NCBI RefSeq assembly: GCF_000971115.1
Contig: NZ_BBLV01000001.1
Coordinates: 62,001 to 126,000, forward strand
DNA: 64,000 nucleotides
From: Demequina gelatinilytica
GTDB lineage: Bacteria; Actinomycetota; Actinomycetes; Actinomycetales; Demequinaceae
Reading direction: 5' to 3'
The notes beneath the pieces are model-generated. The model ran no database searches. It saw only the letters and a list, made by a program, of their open reading frames with translations, and was not told the origin of the DNA. Position numbers and translations under genes: made by a program. Shown in pieces: positions 33,981-42,633 of this stretch. How positions within the stretch are numbered: the stretch's first letter is position 1; every line of letters starts with the position of its first letter.

Positions 33981-35660
33981 GTGACTGCACCTATCGATCC
34001 CACCGCCACCTCCGCCTGGGCCGAGCTGGCCGCCATCAAGGACTCGTTCACCCCGGACCTCCGCGGGTGGTTCGCCGCCGACGCCGACCGCGTCGCGCGC
34101 TACTCCCTCCCCCTCGCCGACCTCCACGTGGACCTGTCCAAGAACCTCGTGACCGACGAGATCCTGGCCTCGCTGGTGAAGCTGGCCGAGGAGACCGGCG
34201 TGGCCTCGCGCTACCAGGCGATGCTCGCGGGCGAGCACATCAACACCACCGAGGACCGCGCGGTGCTCCACACCGCGCTGCGCCGCCCCGCCGGCTCCTC
34301 CCCCGCGCTGACGGTCGACGGTCAGGACGTCGACGGTGACGTCCAGTCGGTCCTGAGCGCGATCGACGCCTTCGCGGAGCGCGTGCGCTCGGGCGAGTGG
34401 AAGGGCGTCACCGGCAAGACCGTGACGCACATCGTCAACATCGGCATCGGCGGCTCCGACCTGGGCCCCGTGATGGTCTACGAGGCCCTCGAGCCCTACG
34501 CGACCGCGGGCATCGAGGCGCGCTTCGTGTCCAACATCGACCCCACCGACATGGGCCAGAAGGTCAAGGGCCTCGACCCCGAGACCACGCTCTTCATCGT
34601 CGCGTCGAAGACCTTCACCACGCTCGAGACGCTCACCAACGCGCGTCTCGCGCGCGACTGGCTGTGGTCCTCGCTCGAGGCGGCCGGCGTGCCCGTGGGC
34701 ACCGACGCGGAGAAGGACGATGCGGTCGCGCACCACTTCGTCGCCGTCTCCACCGCGCTCGACAAGGTCGCGGCCTTCGGCATCGACCCCACCAACGCCT
34801 TCGGGTTCTGGGACTGGGTGGGCGGCCGCTACTCGGTCGACTCGGCGATCGGCCTCTCGCTCGCGATCGCGCTCGGCCCGGACGTGTTCCGTGAGCTGCT
34901 CGCGGGCTTCCACGCGGTCGACACGCACGTCGCCGAGACCCCGCTCGAGAAGAACGTGCCCGTCCTCATGGGGCTCCTCAACGTCTGGTACTGCAACTTC
35001 CTGGGCTCGCAGTCGCACGCCGTGCTGCCGTATGCGCAGCAGCTCCACCGCTTCCCTGCCTATCTGCAGCAGCTCACGATGGAGTCCAACGGCAAGTCGG
35101 TCATGTGGGACGGCTCCCCCGTCACCACGGACACCGGCGAGATCTTCTGGGGCGAGCCCGGCACCAACGGCCAGCACGCGTTCTACCAGCTCATCCACCA
35201 GGGCACGCGCCTCATCCCCGCGGACTTCATCGCCGTGGTGAACCCGGCGTACCCGCTCGAGGACGGCGGTCAGGACGTCCACGCGCTGTTCCTCGCGAAC
35301 TTCCTCGCGCAGACCAAGGCGCTCGCCTTCGGCAAGACGGCCGAGGAGGTCGAGGCGGAGGGCACCACCGGCGCCCTGGTCGCCGCGCGCACGTTCGCGG
35401 GCAACAAGCCCACGACGTCGATCTTCGCCCCGTCGCTCACGCCGTCCGTCGTCGGACAGCTCATCGCGCTCTACGAGCACATCACCTTCACGCAGTCCGT
35501 GGTGTGGGGCATCAACGCGTTCGACCAGTGGGGCGTCGAGCTGGGCAAGAAGCTCGCGCTCGAGATCGCTCCGGCGATCGAGGGCGACGATGCGGCGCTG
35601 TCCGCGCAGGACGCGTCCACCCAGGCGCTCATCGCGTACTACCGCGCGAACCGGGCCTGA
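33981..35660 (+). CDS. pgi: Glucose-6-phosphate isomerase
   Basis: A 559-residue glycolytic isomerase of the long bacterial type. Signatures: [47 protein letters not shown] and GVELGKKLA near the end. The GTG start at 33981 is preceded by TAGCCT at 33968-33973, 7 bases away, and no ribosome site, which suggests a leaderless transcript. The 192-base gap upstream holds nothing else I can identify apart from a GGACGATGCG copy at 33918. Confidence 0.96.
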   Translation: MTAPIDPTATSAWAELAAIKDSFTPDLRGWFAADADRVARYSLPLADLHVDLSKNLVTDEILASLVKLAEETGVASRYQAMLAGEHINTTEDRAVLHTALRRPAGSSPALTVDGQDVDGDVQSVLSAIDAFAERVRSGEWKGVTGKTVTHIVNIGIGGSDLGPVMVYEALEPYATAGIEARFVSNIDPTDMGQKVKGLDPETTLFIVASKTFTTLETLTNARLARDWLWSSLEAAGVPVGTDAEKDDAVAHHFVAVSTALDKVAAFGIDPTNAFGFWDWVGGRYSVDSAIGLSLAIALGPDVFRELLAGFHAVDTHVAETPLEKNVPVLMGLLNVWYCNFLGSQSHAVLPYAQQLHRFPAYLQQLTMESNGKSVMWDGSPVTTDTGEIFWGEPGTNGQHAFYQLIHQGTRLIPADFIAVVNPAYPLEDGGQDVHALFLANFLAQTKALAFGKTAEEVEAEGTTGALVAARTFAGNKPTTSIFAPSLTPSVVGQLIALYEHITFTQSVVWGINAFDQWGVELGKKLALEIAPAIEGDDAALSAQDASTQALIAYYRANRA

Positions 35661-35672
35661 ACCGGACGTAGC

Positions 35673-35706
35673 GAAGGGGGTCGGCCCGCCGGGGCCGGCC
35701 CCCTTC
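35673..35706 (+). terminator. Terminator of pgi
   Basis: A 15-base stem with one G-T pair (35673-35687 with 35692-35706) closes on GCCG, 13 bases after the pgi stop. No T-tract. Confidence 0.8.
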
Positions 35707-35740
35707 GTCGTCGCCCGTGCACGCCCCCCGAAATGGGGGA

Positions 35741-35769
35741 TGGACAGCACTCTGACCAGGCCATACGTT
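35741..35769 (+). promoter_or_regulatory. Leaderless promoter of the exported protein gene
   Basis: TGGACA (-35, 35741-35746), a 17-base spacer, and TACGTT (-10, 35764-35769) end 6 bases before the ATG at 35776. No ribosome site is present, which fits a transcript beginning at the start codon. Confidence 0.6.
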
Positions 35770-35775
35770 CCGTCC

Positions 35776-36285
35776 ATGAAGAGTCGAGGACGACTTGCAT
35801 GGCCCCTCGTGGCCGTCGCCGCCATCGCCGGAGGCCTGATCTGGTTCGCCTTCACCCTCGCCGACGATGGAGAGGTGGGAGACCAGAACCACACGATGCG
35901 GGACGTCGAGCTGATCGACGGCCACTTCGACGGTGATCCCGTGACCGTGACCGCGACGCTCACGGCGAGGTCGAACGGGTGCGTGACCTCCGTGGTCGAC
36001 GGCACCGCGCGCCTCACGTTCTGGCCCGAGGGCACCACCATCGAGGAGGACGAGGACGATCCCACCGCCTCCATCGTCACGCTCGACGACGGCACCACCC
36101 TGCGCGCGCATGCCACCGACGGCGATACCTTCACCGCGACCGTGATCGAGGACTCCGCGCCCGACGAGCCCATGCTCTCGATCGACGGCACGCCGTACGA
36201 GCGGATCGCCTACTACCTCTCCAGCTGCCACCTCGAGGGACCCGCGATCGCGATCCCGGAGCAGGGCTCGATCACCGTCGAGTGA
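35776..36285 (+). CDS. Predicted membrane-anchored exported protein, unknown function
   Basis: A 169-residue protein with an uncleaved or cleavable N-terminal helix (residues 8-28, AWPLVAVAAIAGGLIWFAF) and a Thr/Asp-rich extracellular domain. Two cysteines (near 74 and 155, the latter in SSCHLEG) could form a disulfide. No family is recognised. The start is set by the promoter just upstream; an in-frame ATG at 35740 would overlap the -35 box. Confidence 0.6.
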   Translation: MKSRGRLAWPLVAVAAIAGGLIWFAFTLADDGEVGDQNHTMRDVELIDGHFDGDPVTVTATLTARSNGCVTSVVDGTARLTFWPEGTTIEEDEDDPTASIVTLDDGTTLRAHATDGDTFTATVIEDSAPDEPMLSIDGTPYERIAYYLSSCHLEGPAIAIPEQGSITVE

Positions 36286-36294
36286 CCGTCGGGG

Positions 36295-36525
36295 TCAGCT
36301 CGCGGGCGCGCCCGGCTCGACGTCGGGCTCCCAGCGCAGGATGTCCCCCGGCTGGCACGCGAGCACCTCGCAGATCCGCTCGAGCGTGCTGAACCGGACG
36401 GCCTTCGCGCGGCCGTTCTTGAGCACCGCGACGTTCGCCGACGTGAGCCCCACGGCGGCGGCGAACTCCCCCACGGGCATCTTCCGGCGGGCGAGCATGA
36501 CGTCGATGTCGACGACGATCGGCAT
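36295..36525 (-). CDS. XRE-family (YozG-like) helix-turn-helix regulator
   Basis: A 76-residue DNA-binding protein consisting almost only of a Cro/CI HTH: MLARRKMPVGEFAAAVGLT, then NVAVLKNG, then LERICEVLACQPGDIL. This short form typically follows a DUF2975 membrane gene, as here. Its ATG overlaps the stop of that gene as TGATG. It probably represses its own operon. Confidence 0.85.
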   Translation of the reverse strand: MPIVVDIDVMLARRKMPVGEFAAAVGLTSANVAVLKNGRAKAVRFSTLERICEVLACQPGDILRWEPDVEPGAPAS

Positions 36526-37001
36526 CAGATCACCTCCGCCAGCTCCGCGCGGTCAGCGATGGCGGTGGCGAGCAGGCCACGCATCACGACCATGAGCAGG
36601 ACGAATGCGCTCCCCGTCACCATCGCGACCATCATCCCCAGCGGGACCCCGGGACCGCCGAGCCGCTCGAACAGGAGCAGATGCCCTGCGGTCGCCACCA
36701 CGATGCCGGCGGCCGTCCCCCCGCACCAGATGATCGCCTCGACCCACCGCAGCGCGCGAGCCGTGTAGATGCGGCCGGACTCGACCATGGTGAGCAGCGC
36801 CCAGATGCACGCGACCGCGATCTGGAAGCACAGGATCGCCGCGATGCCTGCGATCGAGTACGGCACCACCAGATGCTCCACCTCCGGAGCCTCCTTGCCG
36901 TTCGCCTGCGCGATGAGCACCACCAGGACCTGGCCCAGGAGCGACCCGGCGAGGATTCCGACGAGCAGGAGGCGGAGCCAGGCGATGACAACGGATCTCA
37001 T
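36525..37001 (-). CDS. DUF2975 membrane protein
   Basis: A 158-residue protein with four predicted membrane helices (about 8-30, 48-72, 88-108, 120-145) and the linker MVESGRIYTARALRWVEAI typical of DUF2975. Function is unknown; it pairs with the small XRE regulator as a two-gene unit. The ATG at 37001 lacks a ribosome site and is only 6 bases from a -10 box. Confidence 0.82.
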   Translation of the reverse strand: MRSVVIAWLRLLLVGILAGSLLGQVLVVLIAQANGKEAPEVEHLVVPYSIAGIAAILCFQIAVACIWALLTMVESGRIYTARALRWVEAIIWCGGTAAGIVVATAGHLLLFERLGGPGVPLGMMVAMVTGSAFVLLMVVMRGLLATAIADRAELAEVI

Positions 37002-37007
37002 CTCTCG

Positions 37008-37036
37008 ATGATCGATAGATAAAGATCGTTTGTCAA
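37008..37036 (-). promoter_or_regulatory. Leaderless promoter of the DUF2975-XRE pair
   Basis: On the minus strand, a consensus -35 TTGACA (37031-37036), a 17-base spacer and -10 GATCAT (37008-37013) lie 6 bases before the ATG. The spacer region is AT-rich and contains overlapping GATCGAT/ATCGAT words that may be the XRE operator. Confidence 0.65.
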
Positions 37037-37054
37037 TAGGGACGCCGCGAGGCG

Positions 37055-37699
37055 TCAGGACGCCGCGCGGGCCTCGCGAGCCTTGGACAGCGCGAGCGCG
37101 AAGGTCTCGACGGGCTGCGCGCCCGAGACCGCGAACGCGCCGTCGAACACGAAGAACGGCACGCCGGTGGCGCCGTAGGCCGCCGCCTGCGCGACATCCG
37201 CGTCGACCGCGTCCCCGTAGGCGCCGGTGGAGAGCGCGTCGCGCACCTCGTCGGCATCGAGCCCGACCTCGGCCGCGAGGGCGACCAGGGTGTCGTGATC
37301 GGAGACCACCGCGCCGTCGACCATCTGCGCCTTCATGAGGCGCTCCTTCATCTCGACGCCGAGCCCGTGGGAGTGCGCCAGATGCAGCACCCGATGCGCA
37401 TCGCGGGTGTTCGCGGACATGTAGGCGTCGAAGTCGTACGCGATGCCCGCCTCGGCGCCGAGGTCCACGAGCCGCTGGTTCATCTCACGCACGCGCTCGG
37501 GGGTGGTGTTGAACTTCTTCGCGAGGGCCTCGGCATGAGGGGTCGCCTGGTCCGCAGGGATGCCCGGGTCCAGCTGGAAGCTGCGGTACCGGATGGTCAC
37601 GTCGTCCCCGGAGGCGGCGACCGCCTCCTCGAGGCGACGCTTGCCCAGGTAGCACCACGGGCACGCGATGTCGGACCAGATGTCGATGTTGATGCTCAC
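37055..37699 (-). CDS. DsbA-family (FrnE-like) oxidoreductase
   Basis: A 214-residue cytosolic thioredoxin-fold protein. The active site is CPWC at residues 13-16 within WSDIACPWCYLGKR; the helical insert and GVPFFVFDGAFAVSGAQ cis-Pro motif follow. FrnE-type proteins act as disulfide isomerases or in oxidative stress and polyketide modification. No signal peptide is present. It is separated from the DUF2975 gene by 53 bases. Confidence 0.88.
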   Translation of the reverse strand: MSINIDIWSDIACPWCYLGKRRLEEAVAASGDDVTIRYRSFQLDPGIPADQATPHAEALAKKFNTTPERVREMNQRLVDLGAEAGIAYDFDAYMSANTRDAHRVLHLAHSHGLGVEMKERLMKAQMVDGAVVSDHDTLVALAAEVGLDADEVRDALSTGAYGDAVDADVAQAAAYGATGVPFFVFDGAFAVSGAQPVETFALALSKAREARAAS

Positions 37700-37780
37700 G
37701 CATGGATTATCGCAAACAGTGCCGGAAAAATTCCATGACGCGTCAACTTCCGTCGACTGCGAGGGACGATGGCGCGCGCG

Positions 37781-38101
37781 TCAGCTTCCGCGGTAGGTCG
37801 AGTACCCGAACGGGCTCAGCAGCAGCGGCACGTGGTAGTGCTCGTCGCCAGCGATGCCGAACGCGATGCGCACCTCGGGGTAGAACGTCGCGACACCGTG
37901 ATCCGCGAACCAGTCCCCCGTCGCGAACACCAGCTGGTAGGTCCCGGGGTGCAACGACTCCGGCCCGAGCGACGGGACCCGCCCGTCGGCGTCCGTCACG
38001 CCCGTGCCGAGCTCCTCCATGCCGTGCATCAGCCGCACGTGCAGGCCGGCGGCGGGCCGCCCGTGCACCGAGTCGAGCACATGCGTGGTCACGTGGCTCA
38101 T
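37781..38101 (-). CDS. uraH: 5-Hydroxyisourate hydrolase
   Basis: A 106-residue transthyretin-related enzyme turning 5-hydroxyisourate into OHCU. The N-terminal HVLD (His8), the Arg/His of VRIAFG...EHYHVPLL, and the diagnostic C-terminal YRGS are present. The ATG overlaps the uraD stop as ATGA. It acts directly after the urate oxidase encoded at 26344. Confidence 0.94.
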   Translation of the reverse strand: MSHVTTHVLDSVHGRPAAGLHVRLMHGMEELGTGVTDADGRVPSLGPESLHPGTYQLVFATGDWFADHGVATFYPEVRIAFGIAGDEHYHVPLLLSPFGYSTYRGS

Positions 38102-38574
38102 GCGGCCACCTCCCCATAGGTCGCGCGCAGGCGCAGCAGGGCGATCCCGCGCAGCTGGTCGGCCACCTCGGCGAGCTCGACCACGTCGTCGTTGAGCAGC
38201 CGGCGCTCGAGCTCCGCGACGATCTCCTCGCGCGAGCGCCCCGCGGCCCTGATGAGGAACACGCGATCGAACCGGGCCTCGTATGCGCGGTTGCCCTCGG
38301 CCAGCCGCGCGGCGAGCACCGCATCGTCCGACGCGGACGAGGCCTGCTCGGAGGCGGAGAACCTCGCCTCCGCGTCCACGCCCGCGCGTCGCTCCCCGAT
38401 GCGGGGATGCGCGGCGAGCGCCTCGTCGACCTCGCCGGGCGACAGCGGGGTCGCGGCGGACACCGCGGCGCGCTCCAGCGACAGCAGCGACGGATAGGCG
38501 CGCGAGGCGAGCTCGTCGGCCCATCGGGACACGCGCAGGCACGCGAGAAGGTCCTCACGGGTGGGTTCGATCAT
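38098..38574 (-). CDS. uraD: OHCU decarboxylase
   Basis: A 158-residue all-helical enzyme converting 2-oxo-4-hydroxy-4-carboxy-5-ureidoimidazoline to S-allantoin. Family motifs: AAHPRIGERR (catalytic His), SEQASS, and YEARFDRVFLIRAAGRS. It is translationally coupled to uraH and has a GGAGGG site before the ATG. It diverges from the MocA-like gene by 23 bases. Confidence 0.93.
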   Translation of the reverse strand: MIEPTREDLLACLRVSRWADELASRAYPSLLSLERAAVSAATPLSPGEVDEALAAHPRIGERRAGVDAEARFSASEQASSASDDAVLAARLAEGNRAYEARFDRVFLIRAAGRSREEIVAELERRLLNDDVVELAEVADQLRGIALLRLRATYGEVAA

Positions 38575-38584
38575 CGTCCCTCCT

Positions 38585-38590
38585 TACGAT
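38585..38590 (+). promoter_or_regulatory. Leaderless-type -10 box of the MocA-like gene
   Basis: TACGAT (TANNAT) is followed by 7 bases and the ATG at 38598. No ribosome site precedes the gene on this strand. Confidence 0.5.
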
Positions 38591-38597
38591 GTCCAGT

Positions 38598-39158
38598 ATG
38601 GCCAACGGACTCGTCGGAGTGGTGCTCGCCGCGGGGGCGGGGTCGCGATTCGGCGGCCCCAAGGCCCTGGCACGTGACGATGCGGGGGCCTGGCTCCCCC
38701 GCGCGTGCGACCTTCTCAGCGGCGCGGGCTGCGAACCCGTGCTCGCGCTCTTGGGAGCCGAGGCGGACGAGGCCCGCCACCTGCTCCCGCGCGGGGCCCA
38801 CGGCGTGGTGGTCGCGCGCTGGTCCGAGGGCATCGGCGCGAGCCTCCATGCCGCGCTCGAGGTGGCGCAGTCGGTGCACGCGGGCGCCGTCCTCGTCACG
38901 CTCGTGGACCTCCCTTCGCTGGCGCCCGAGGCCGTCGCACGCGTGGTCGAGCGCTGGACCGGCGATCCCCAGGTGCTCGCGCGCGCGGTCGACGGCGACA
39001 CCCCTGGCCATCCGGTCCTCATCGGGGCGGCCCACCTCCGACCGCTCCTCGCCACGGTGGGCGGGGGCCGCGGCGCGGCCCACTACCTCGAGGCGCATCA
39101 CGCGGAGGCGGTCGACTGCACGGGCCTGGGCGTCGCGACGGACGTCGACACGCCCTGA
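38598..39158 (+). CDS. MocA-like molybdenum cofactor nucleotidyltransferase
   Basis: A 186-residue NTP transferase. LAAGAGSRFGGPKAL at residues 10-24 is the nucleotide-binding loop, VTLVDLPSLAP the metal site, and GHPVLIGAAHL the MocA/MobA-type C-terminal motif. MocA makes the cytosine dinucleotide form of the cofactor used by xanthine-dehydrogenase-family enzymes, so it most likely serves the enzyme at 20.5-24 kb. The ATG at 38598 is 7 bases after TACGAT, which supports a leaderless start; an upstream ATG at 38589 overlaps that box. Confidence 0.82.
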   Translation: MANGLVGVVLAAGAGSRFGGPKALARDDAGAWLPRACDLLSGAGCEPVLALLGAEADEARHLLPRGAHGVVVARWSEGIGASLHAALEVAQSVHAGAVLVTLVDLPSLAPEAVARVVERWTGDPQVLARAVDGDTPGHPVLIGAAHLRPLLATVGGGRGAAHYLEAHHAEAVDCTGLGVATDVDTP

Positions 39159-39159
39159 C

Positions 39160-40005
39160 TCACACCTCGATGGTGCCGCGCACGCACACCTCGGTGGCGC
39201 CGCCGATCCACAGGTCCTCATCGGCGGGGGTCACGTGCACACGCCCGCGGCGACCCATCGCGGTGCCCTGCGCCGCCACGTAGGGAGCCTCGATGCGGCC
39301 CGTCGAGACGAGCCACTGCCCCAGGGACGCGTTGAGGGACCCGGTGACGGGGTCCTCGCGCAGCCCGGAGCCGTCGGAGGTGAAGAAGGCCCGCACCTCG
39401 ACCGCGGTCTCCGCACCCTCGGGGTGCGGCCCCACCACGCCGATGAACCAGTCGCCCGGATGACCGGCCGCGTCGGGCACGAGCGCGAGCACCTCCTCCG
39501 CCGAGGCGAGCTCGATGCCCACCCAGCCGGGGCCGTTGTCGACCCAGTGCGACGCGACAACGCGGTCACGCTCGATGCCCAGCACCGCGCAGAAGCCCGC
39601 GAGGTCCTCCTCCTCGACGTCGCCGGTGCGCAGCGGCTCGGGCGCGGCGAAGGCGAGCCGCACGTCGTCGTCCCAGATCTCGATCAGGCCGATCCCGCAC
39701 TCCTGGACGATGCGCCTGGCATCGCGCGGCACGCCTCCCGCGTCGAGCCACGCGCGGGCGGTGCCCAGCGTGGGGTGACCGGCGAAGGGCAGCTCCGCGC
39801 TCAGCGTGAAGATGCGCACGCGGTAGTCGGCCTCCGGGACGGTCGGCTCGAGCACGAACGTGCACTCGGACAGGTTGGTCCACACGGAGATGGCGGCCAT
39901 CTGCGCGTCGGTGAGCCCGTCGGCGCCCAGGATCACCGCGACGGGGTTGCCGGAGTACGGACGGTCGCCGAAGACGTCGACCTGGCGGAAGTGGAGGGAG
40001 GTCAC
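39160..40005 (-). CDS. PhzF-family isomerase/epimerase
   Basis: A 281-residue protein with the twin hot-dog diaminopimelate-epimerase-like fold. The N-terminal QVDVFGDRPYSGNPVAV and the catalytic Glu in SECTFVLEP, then PFAGHPTLGTA and REDPVTGSLNASLGQWL, are all family markers. The GTG at 40005 is chosen because the domain begins there. Its substrate is unknown; most genomic PhzF proteins are not phenazine enzymes. It lies between two purine operons but may be unrelated. Confidence 0.85.
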   Translation of the reverse strand: MTSLHFRQVDVFGDRPYSGNPVAVILGADGLTDAQMAAISVWTNLSECTFVLEPTVPEADYRVRIFTLSAELPFAGHPTLGTARAWLDAGGVPRDARRIVQECGIGLIEIWDDDVRLAFAAPEPLRTGDVEEEDLAGFCAVLGIERDRVVASHWVDNGPGWVGIELASAEEVLALVPDAAGHPGDWFIGVVGPHPEGAETAVEVRAFFTSDGSGLREDPVTGSLNASLGQWLVSTGRIEAPYVAAQGTAMGRRGRVHVTPADEDLWIGGATEVCVRGTIEV

Positions 40006-40084
40006 GCGACCACGGTAGGCACGGACGATGCGCCCGGCCAGGTCCGCGCGCGCCGCGGCTGGCACCACATCGTGCAGGCCCGGG

Positions 40085-41377
40085 TCAGGCCGGCGTGCCG
40101 TCCGTCATCCGCTGGGCGACCGCGAGCACCGCGGCCTCGAAGGCATCGATCGCGAGCGCCACGTCCTCGACCGTGACGGTCTCGTCAGGATGGTGGCTCA
40201 CCCCGCCGTTGCCGTTGCGCACGAAGAGCATCGCGTACGGCGCGAGCGACGCGATCGCCATCGCGTCGTGGCCCGCCTTGGACAGGAGCTCCATAGGCTC
40301 GCGCTCGCCCGTCGCGACGGTGACGCCATGCTCGATCGCCTCGCTCAGACGCCGCTCGGTCGAGGTCGCGCGCGCCTCGTGGCGCAGATGCTCGGTGAAT
40401 GTGAGGCGGCGCTCCCCCGCAGCCGCGACGGCGCGCGCGCGGATCTCCTCCCACGCCTTGTCCCGATCCGCGTCGGTCGCCGCGCGCACGTCGAGCGAGA
40501 AGTCGGCGCGGCCCGGGATGACGTTCGCGGCGCCGGGAAGCACCGCCATCTGTCCCACCGTCCCGACCACGCCGTGCTCGAGCGCGACCTGCTCGACCGC
40601 GATCGCCGTCTCCGCAGCGCCCAGCAGCGCATCGCGCCGATGGCGCATCGGCACGCCGCCCGCATGGCCCGCCTCGCCCTCCATCGCGAGATCGAAGCGC
40701 TTGGCGCCCATGATCCCCGACACCACACCCAGGGGCCGGCCGGCATCGAGCAGCAGCGGGCCCTGCTCGATGTGCGCCTCGAGGTAGCCCACCACCGTCG
40801 CCGGGTCGAGCGCCGCGCTCGCGACCTCCTCGGGGTCGAGCCCGAACGAGGCGAGCGCATTCCGCAGCGTCACCCCCTCGCCGTCGGGCAGGTCCAGCCA
40901 CGCCGGGTCCCACGTGCCGGCCACGGCGCACGATCCCAGGAGCGTCCGCCCGAAACGCACGCCCTCCTCATCCGCGAAGCCCAGCACCTCGATCGCGAAC
41001 GGAAGCATCACCCCGTGCGCATGGAGACGCCGCACCACCGCGATCGCGATCATCACCCCGAGGATGCCGTCGTAACGGCCCGCATCGGGGACCGTGTCGA
41101 GGTGCGAGCCGAGCAGCAGCACGGGCGCGTCGGGCGTCGCACCCGGGTACGAGCCGCGCGCATTGCCCGCCTGGTCCTGCCACGCGCGCATGCCCGCGCC
41201 CTCGATCCACTCGGACACCTGCGCATTCGCGGCGGCGTGCTCGCGCGACAGGTACACGCGCTCGATGCCGCCCTCCATCGAGGAGATCCCCGCGAGCACG
41301 TCGCAGCGCCGCAGCGCCTCGCGGGCGTCCTCGAGCGACGCACCCGCGCTCGCGGCCGCGCGCCGCGCGCGCCTCAT
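40085..41377 (-). CDS. allC: Allantoate amidohydrolase (M20 family)
   Basis: A 430-residue Zn/Mn hydrolase of the allantoate/N-carbamoyl-amino-acid group. Metal residues: LLGSHLDTVPDAGRYDG, GFADEEGVRFG, the EAHIEQGPLL lid, GEAGHAGGVPM and SKAGHDAM. In this operon it should convert allantoate to ureidoglycine, CO2 and ammonia. Its ATG overlaps the stop of the aminotransferase gene (ATGA), tying it to ureidoglycine use. N-carbamoyl amino acid hydrolase is the alternative, less likely here. Equivalent to B. subtilis pucF. Confidence 0.88.
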   Translation of the reverse strand: MRRARRAAASAGASLEDAREALRRCDVLAGISSMEGGIERVYLSREHAAANAQVSEWIEGAGMRAWQDQAGNARGSYPGATPDAPVLLLGSHLDTVPDAGRYDGILGVMIAIAVVRRLHAHGVMLPFAIEVLGFADEEGVRFGRTLLGSCAVAGTWDPAWLDLPDGEGVTLRNALASFGLDPEEVASAALDPATVVGYLEAHIEQGPLLLDAGRPLGVVSGIMGAKRFDLAMEGEAGHAGGVPMRHRRDALLGAAETAIAVEQVALEHGVVGTVGQMAVLPGAANVIPGRADFSLDVRAATDADRDKAWEEIRARAVAAAGERRLTFTEHLRHEARATSTERRLSEAIEHGVTVATGEREPMELLSKAGHDAMAIASLAPYAMLFVRNGNGGVSHHPDETVTVEDVALAIDAFEAAVLAVAQRMTDGTPA

Positions 41378-42600
41378 GCGGCACCGCCGTAGACGTCCAT
41401 CGCGGCGTCCACCCCGCCGCCCGCCGGGACAGGGTGGCCCTGACGCCGGAGCACCGACTCGAGGGACGCGAGCGTCGTGAGGACGGCATCGGTCCGGGCG
41501 TTGTAGCCCATGGTGCCGATGCGCCACACGCGCCCGGCGAGCGGGCCGAAGGAGGTCCCGATCTCGATGCCGAAGTCGCGCAGCATCGAGCCGCGCACCG
41601 CCTCGCCGTCGATGCCGTCGGGGATGACCACGCCGACCACGTTGGCCATCCGGGACGCGCGGTCGCCGTACACCTCGAGGCCCAGCCCCTCGACGCCGGC
41701 GAGCATCGCGCTCCCGTGGAGCCGGTGACGCTCCTGGTAGGCAGGCAGCCCGACCTCGAGGATGATCCGCGCGCACTCGCGGGCGCCGTAGAGCATGGTG
41801 GTCGCCTCGGTGTGGTGGTTGAGCCGCCGCGGGGACCAGTAGTCGAAGATCATCGCGAGGTCGAGGTAGTTGGACCGGATCGGGTGCGCCGTCACCGGAT
41901 CGCCGTCGTCGCGGATCCCTGCCTCGATGGACCGCCTCGCCTCGATCACCTCGACCGCGCGCGCGGAGAACGTCGCCGGCGCGGACCCCGAGGGGCCGCC
42001 CAGGCACTTCTGCAGGCCCGCGGTCGCGGCGTCCACGCCCCAGGCATCGGTGGGGAACGGGTTCCCGCCGAGCGTCGCGGTGACGTCCGCGTAGAGCAGG
42101 CAGTCGAAGCGGTCGCACAGCTCGCGCAGCCCGTCGAACGGCTGCATCATCGTGGTCGAGGTGTCGCCGTGGACCATCGCGAGGACCTTGGGACGGACGC
42201 GCTCCATCGCGGCCGCGATGTCCTCGATCGGGACCACCGTGCCCCACGGCGCGTCCACGGTGTGGACCTCCGCGCCGCACCGCTGCGCGATCTCGACCAG
42301 CAGGTGCCCGAAGCGTCCCATGACCGGCACCAGCACGCAGTCGCCCGGCTCGAGCAGCGACACGAGCGCCGCCTCGATCGCGCCGCGGGACGTGGTGTCC
42401 ACCAGCAGCGTCTGCTCGTTCGCGGTCTCGAAGACGGAGCGGTACAGGCCCATGACCTCGTTCATGGACTCAGTCATGAAGGGGTCGTACTGGCCCACCA
42501 GCTGCGCCGACATCGCTCGCAGGACGCGCGGGTCCGCGGTGATGGGACCGGGGCCCATGAGCAGGCGCGCGGGCGGGTCGATCGGGCCTGGCAGGGACAT
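41374..42600 (-). CDS. pucG: PucG-type ureidoglycine-glyoxylate aminotransferase
   Basis: A 408-residue class V PLP aminotransferase. The N-terminus reads LLMGPGPITADPRVLRAM; the PLP Lys lies in GLQKCLGGPSG near residue 200; SNYLDL and LNHHTEATTMLYG complete the active site. The PucG reaction moves the amino group of ureidoglycine to glyoxylate, giving oxalurate and glycine. The close relative alanine-glyoxylate aminotransferase cannot be fully excluded, but overlap with allC supports PucG. The start has GGAGG 6 bases upstream. A palindromic operator lies just before it. Confidence 0.86.
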   Translation of the reverse strand: MSLPGPIDPPARLLMGPGPITADPRVLRAMSAQLVGQYDPFMTESMNEVMGLYRSVFETANEQTLLVDTTSRGAIEAALVSLLEPGDCVLVPVMGRFGHLLVEIAQRCGAEVHTVDAPWGTVVPIEDIAAAMERVRPKVLAMVHGDTSTTMMQPFDGLRELCDRFDCLLYADVTATLGGNPFPTDAWGVDAATAGLQKCLGGPSGSAPATFSARAVEVIEARRSIEAGIRDDGDPVTAHPIRSNYLDLAMIFDYWSPRRLNHHTEATTMLYGARECARIILEVGLPAYQERHRLHGSAMLAGVEGLGLEVYGDRASRMANVVGVVIPDGIDGEAVRGSMLRDFGIEIGTSFGPLAGRVWRIGTMGYNARTDAVLTTLASLESVLRRQGHPVPAGGGVDAAMDVYGGAA

Positions 42601-42614
42601 GGGGCCTCCGCGAA

Positions 42615-42633
42615 ATGTTGATGTGACTTACAC
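42615..42633 (-). promoter_or_regulatory. 19-bp palindromic operator, copy 3 (pucG-allC)
   Basis: ATGTTGATGTGACTTACAC keeps the left arm ATGT-T-GAT and part of the right arm of the palindrome at 26286, and shares the preceding GCGAA. It lies 14 bases before the pucG start and overlaps the stop of the amidase gene, so it may drive pucG-allC separately from the genes upstream. Confidence 0.55.
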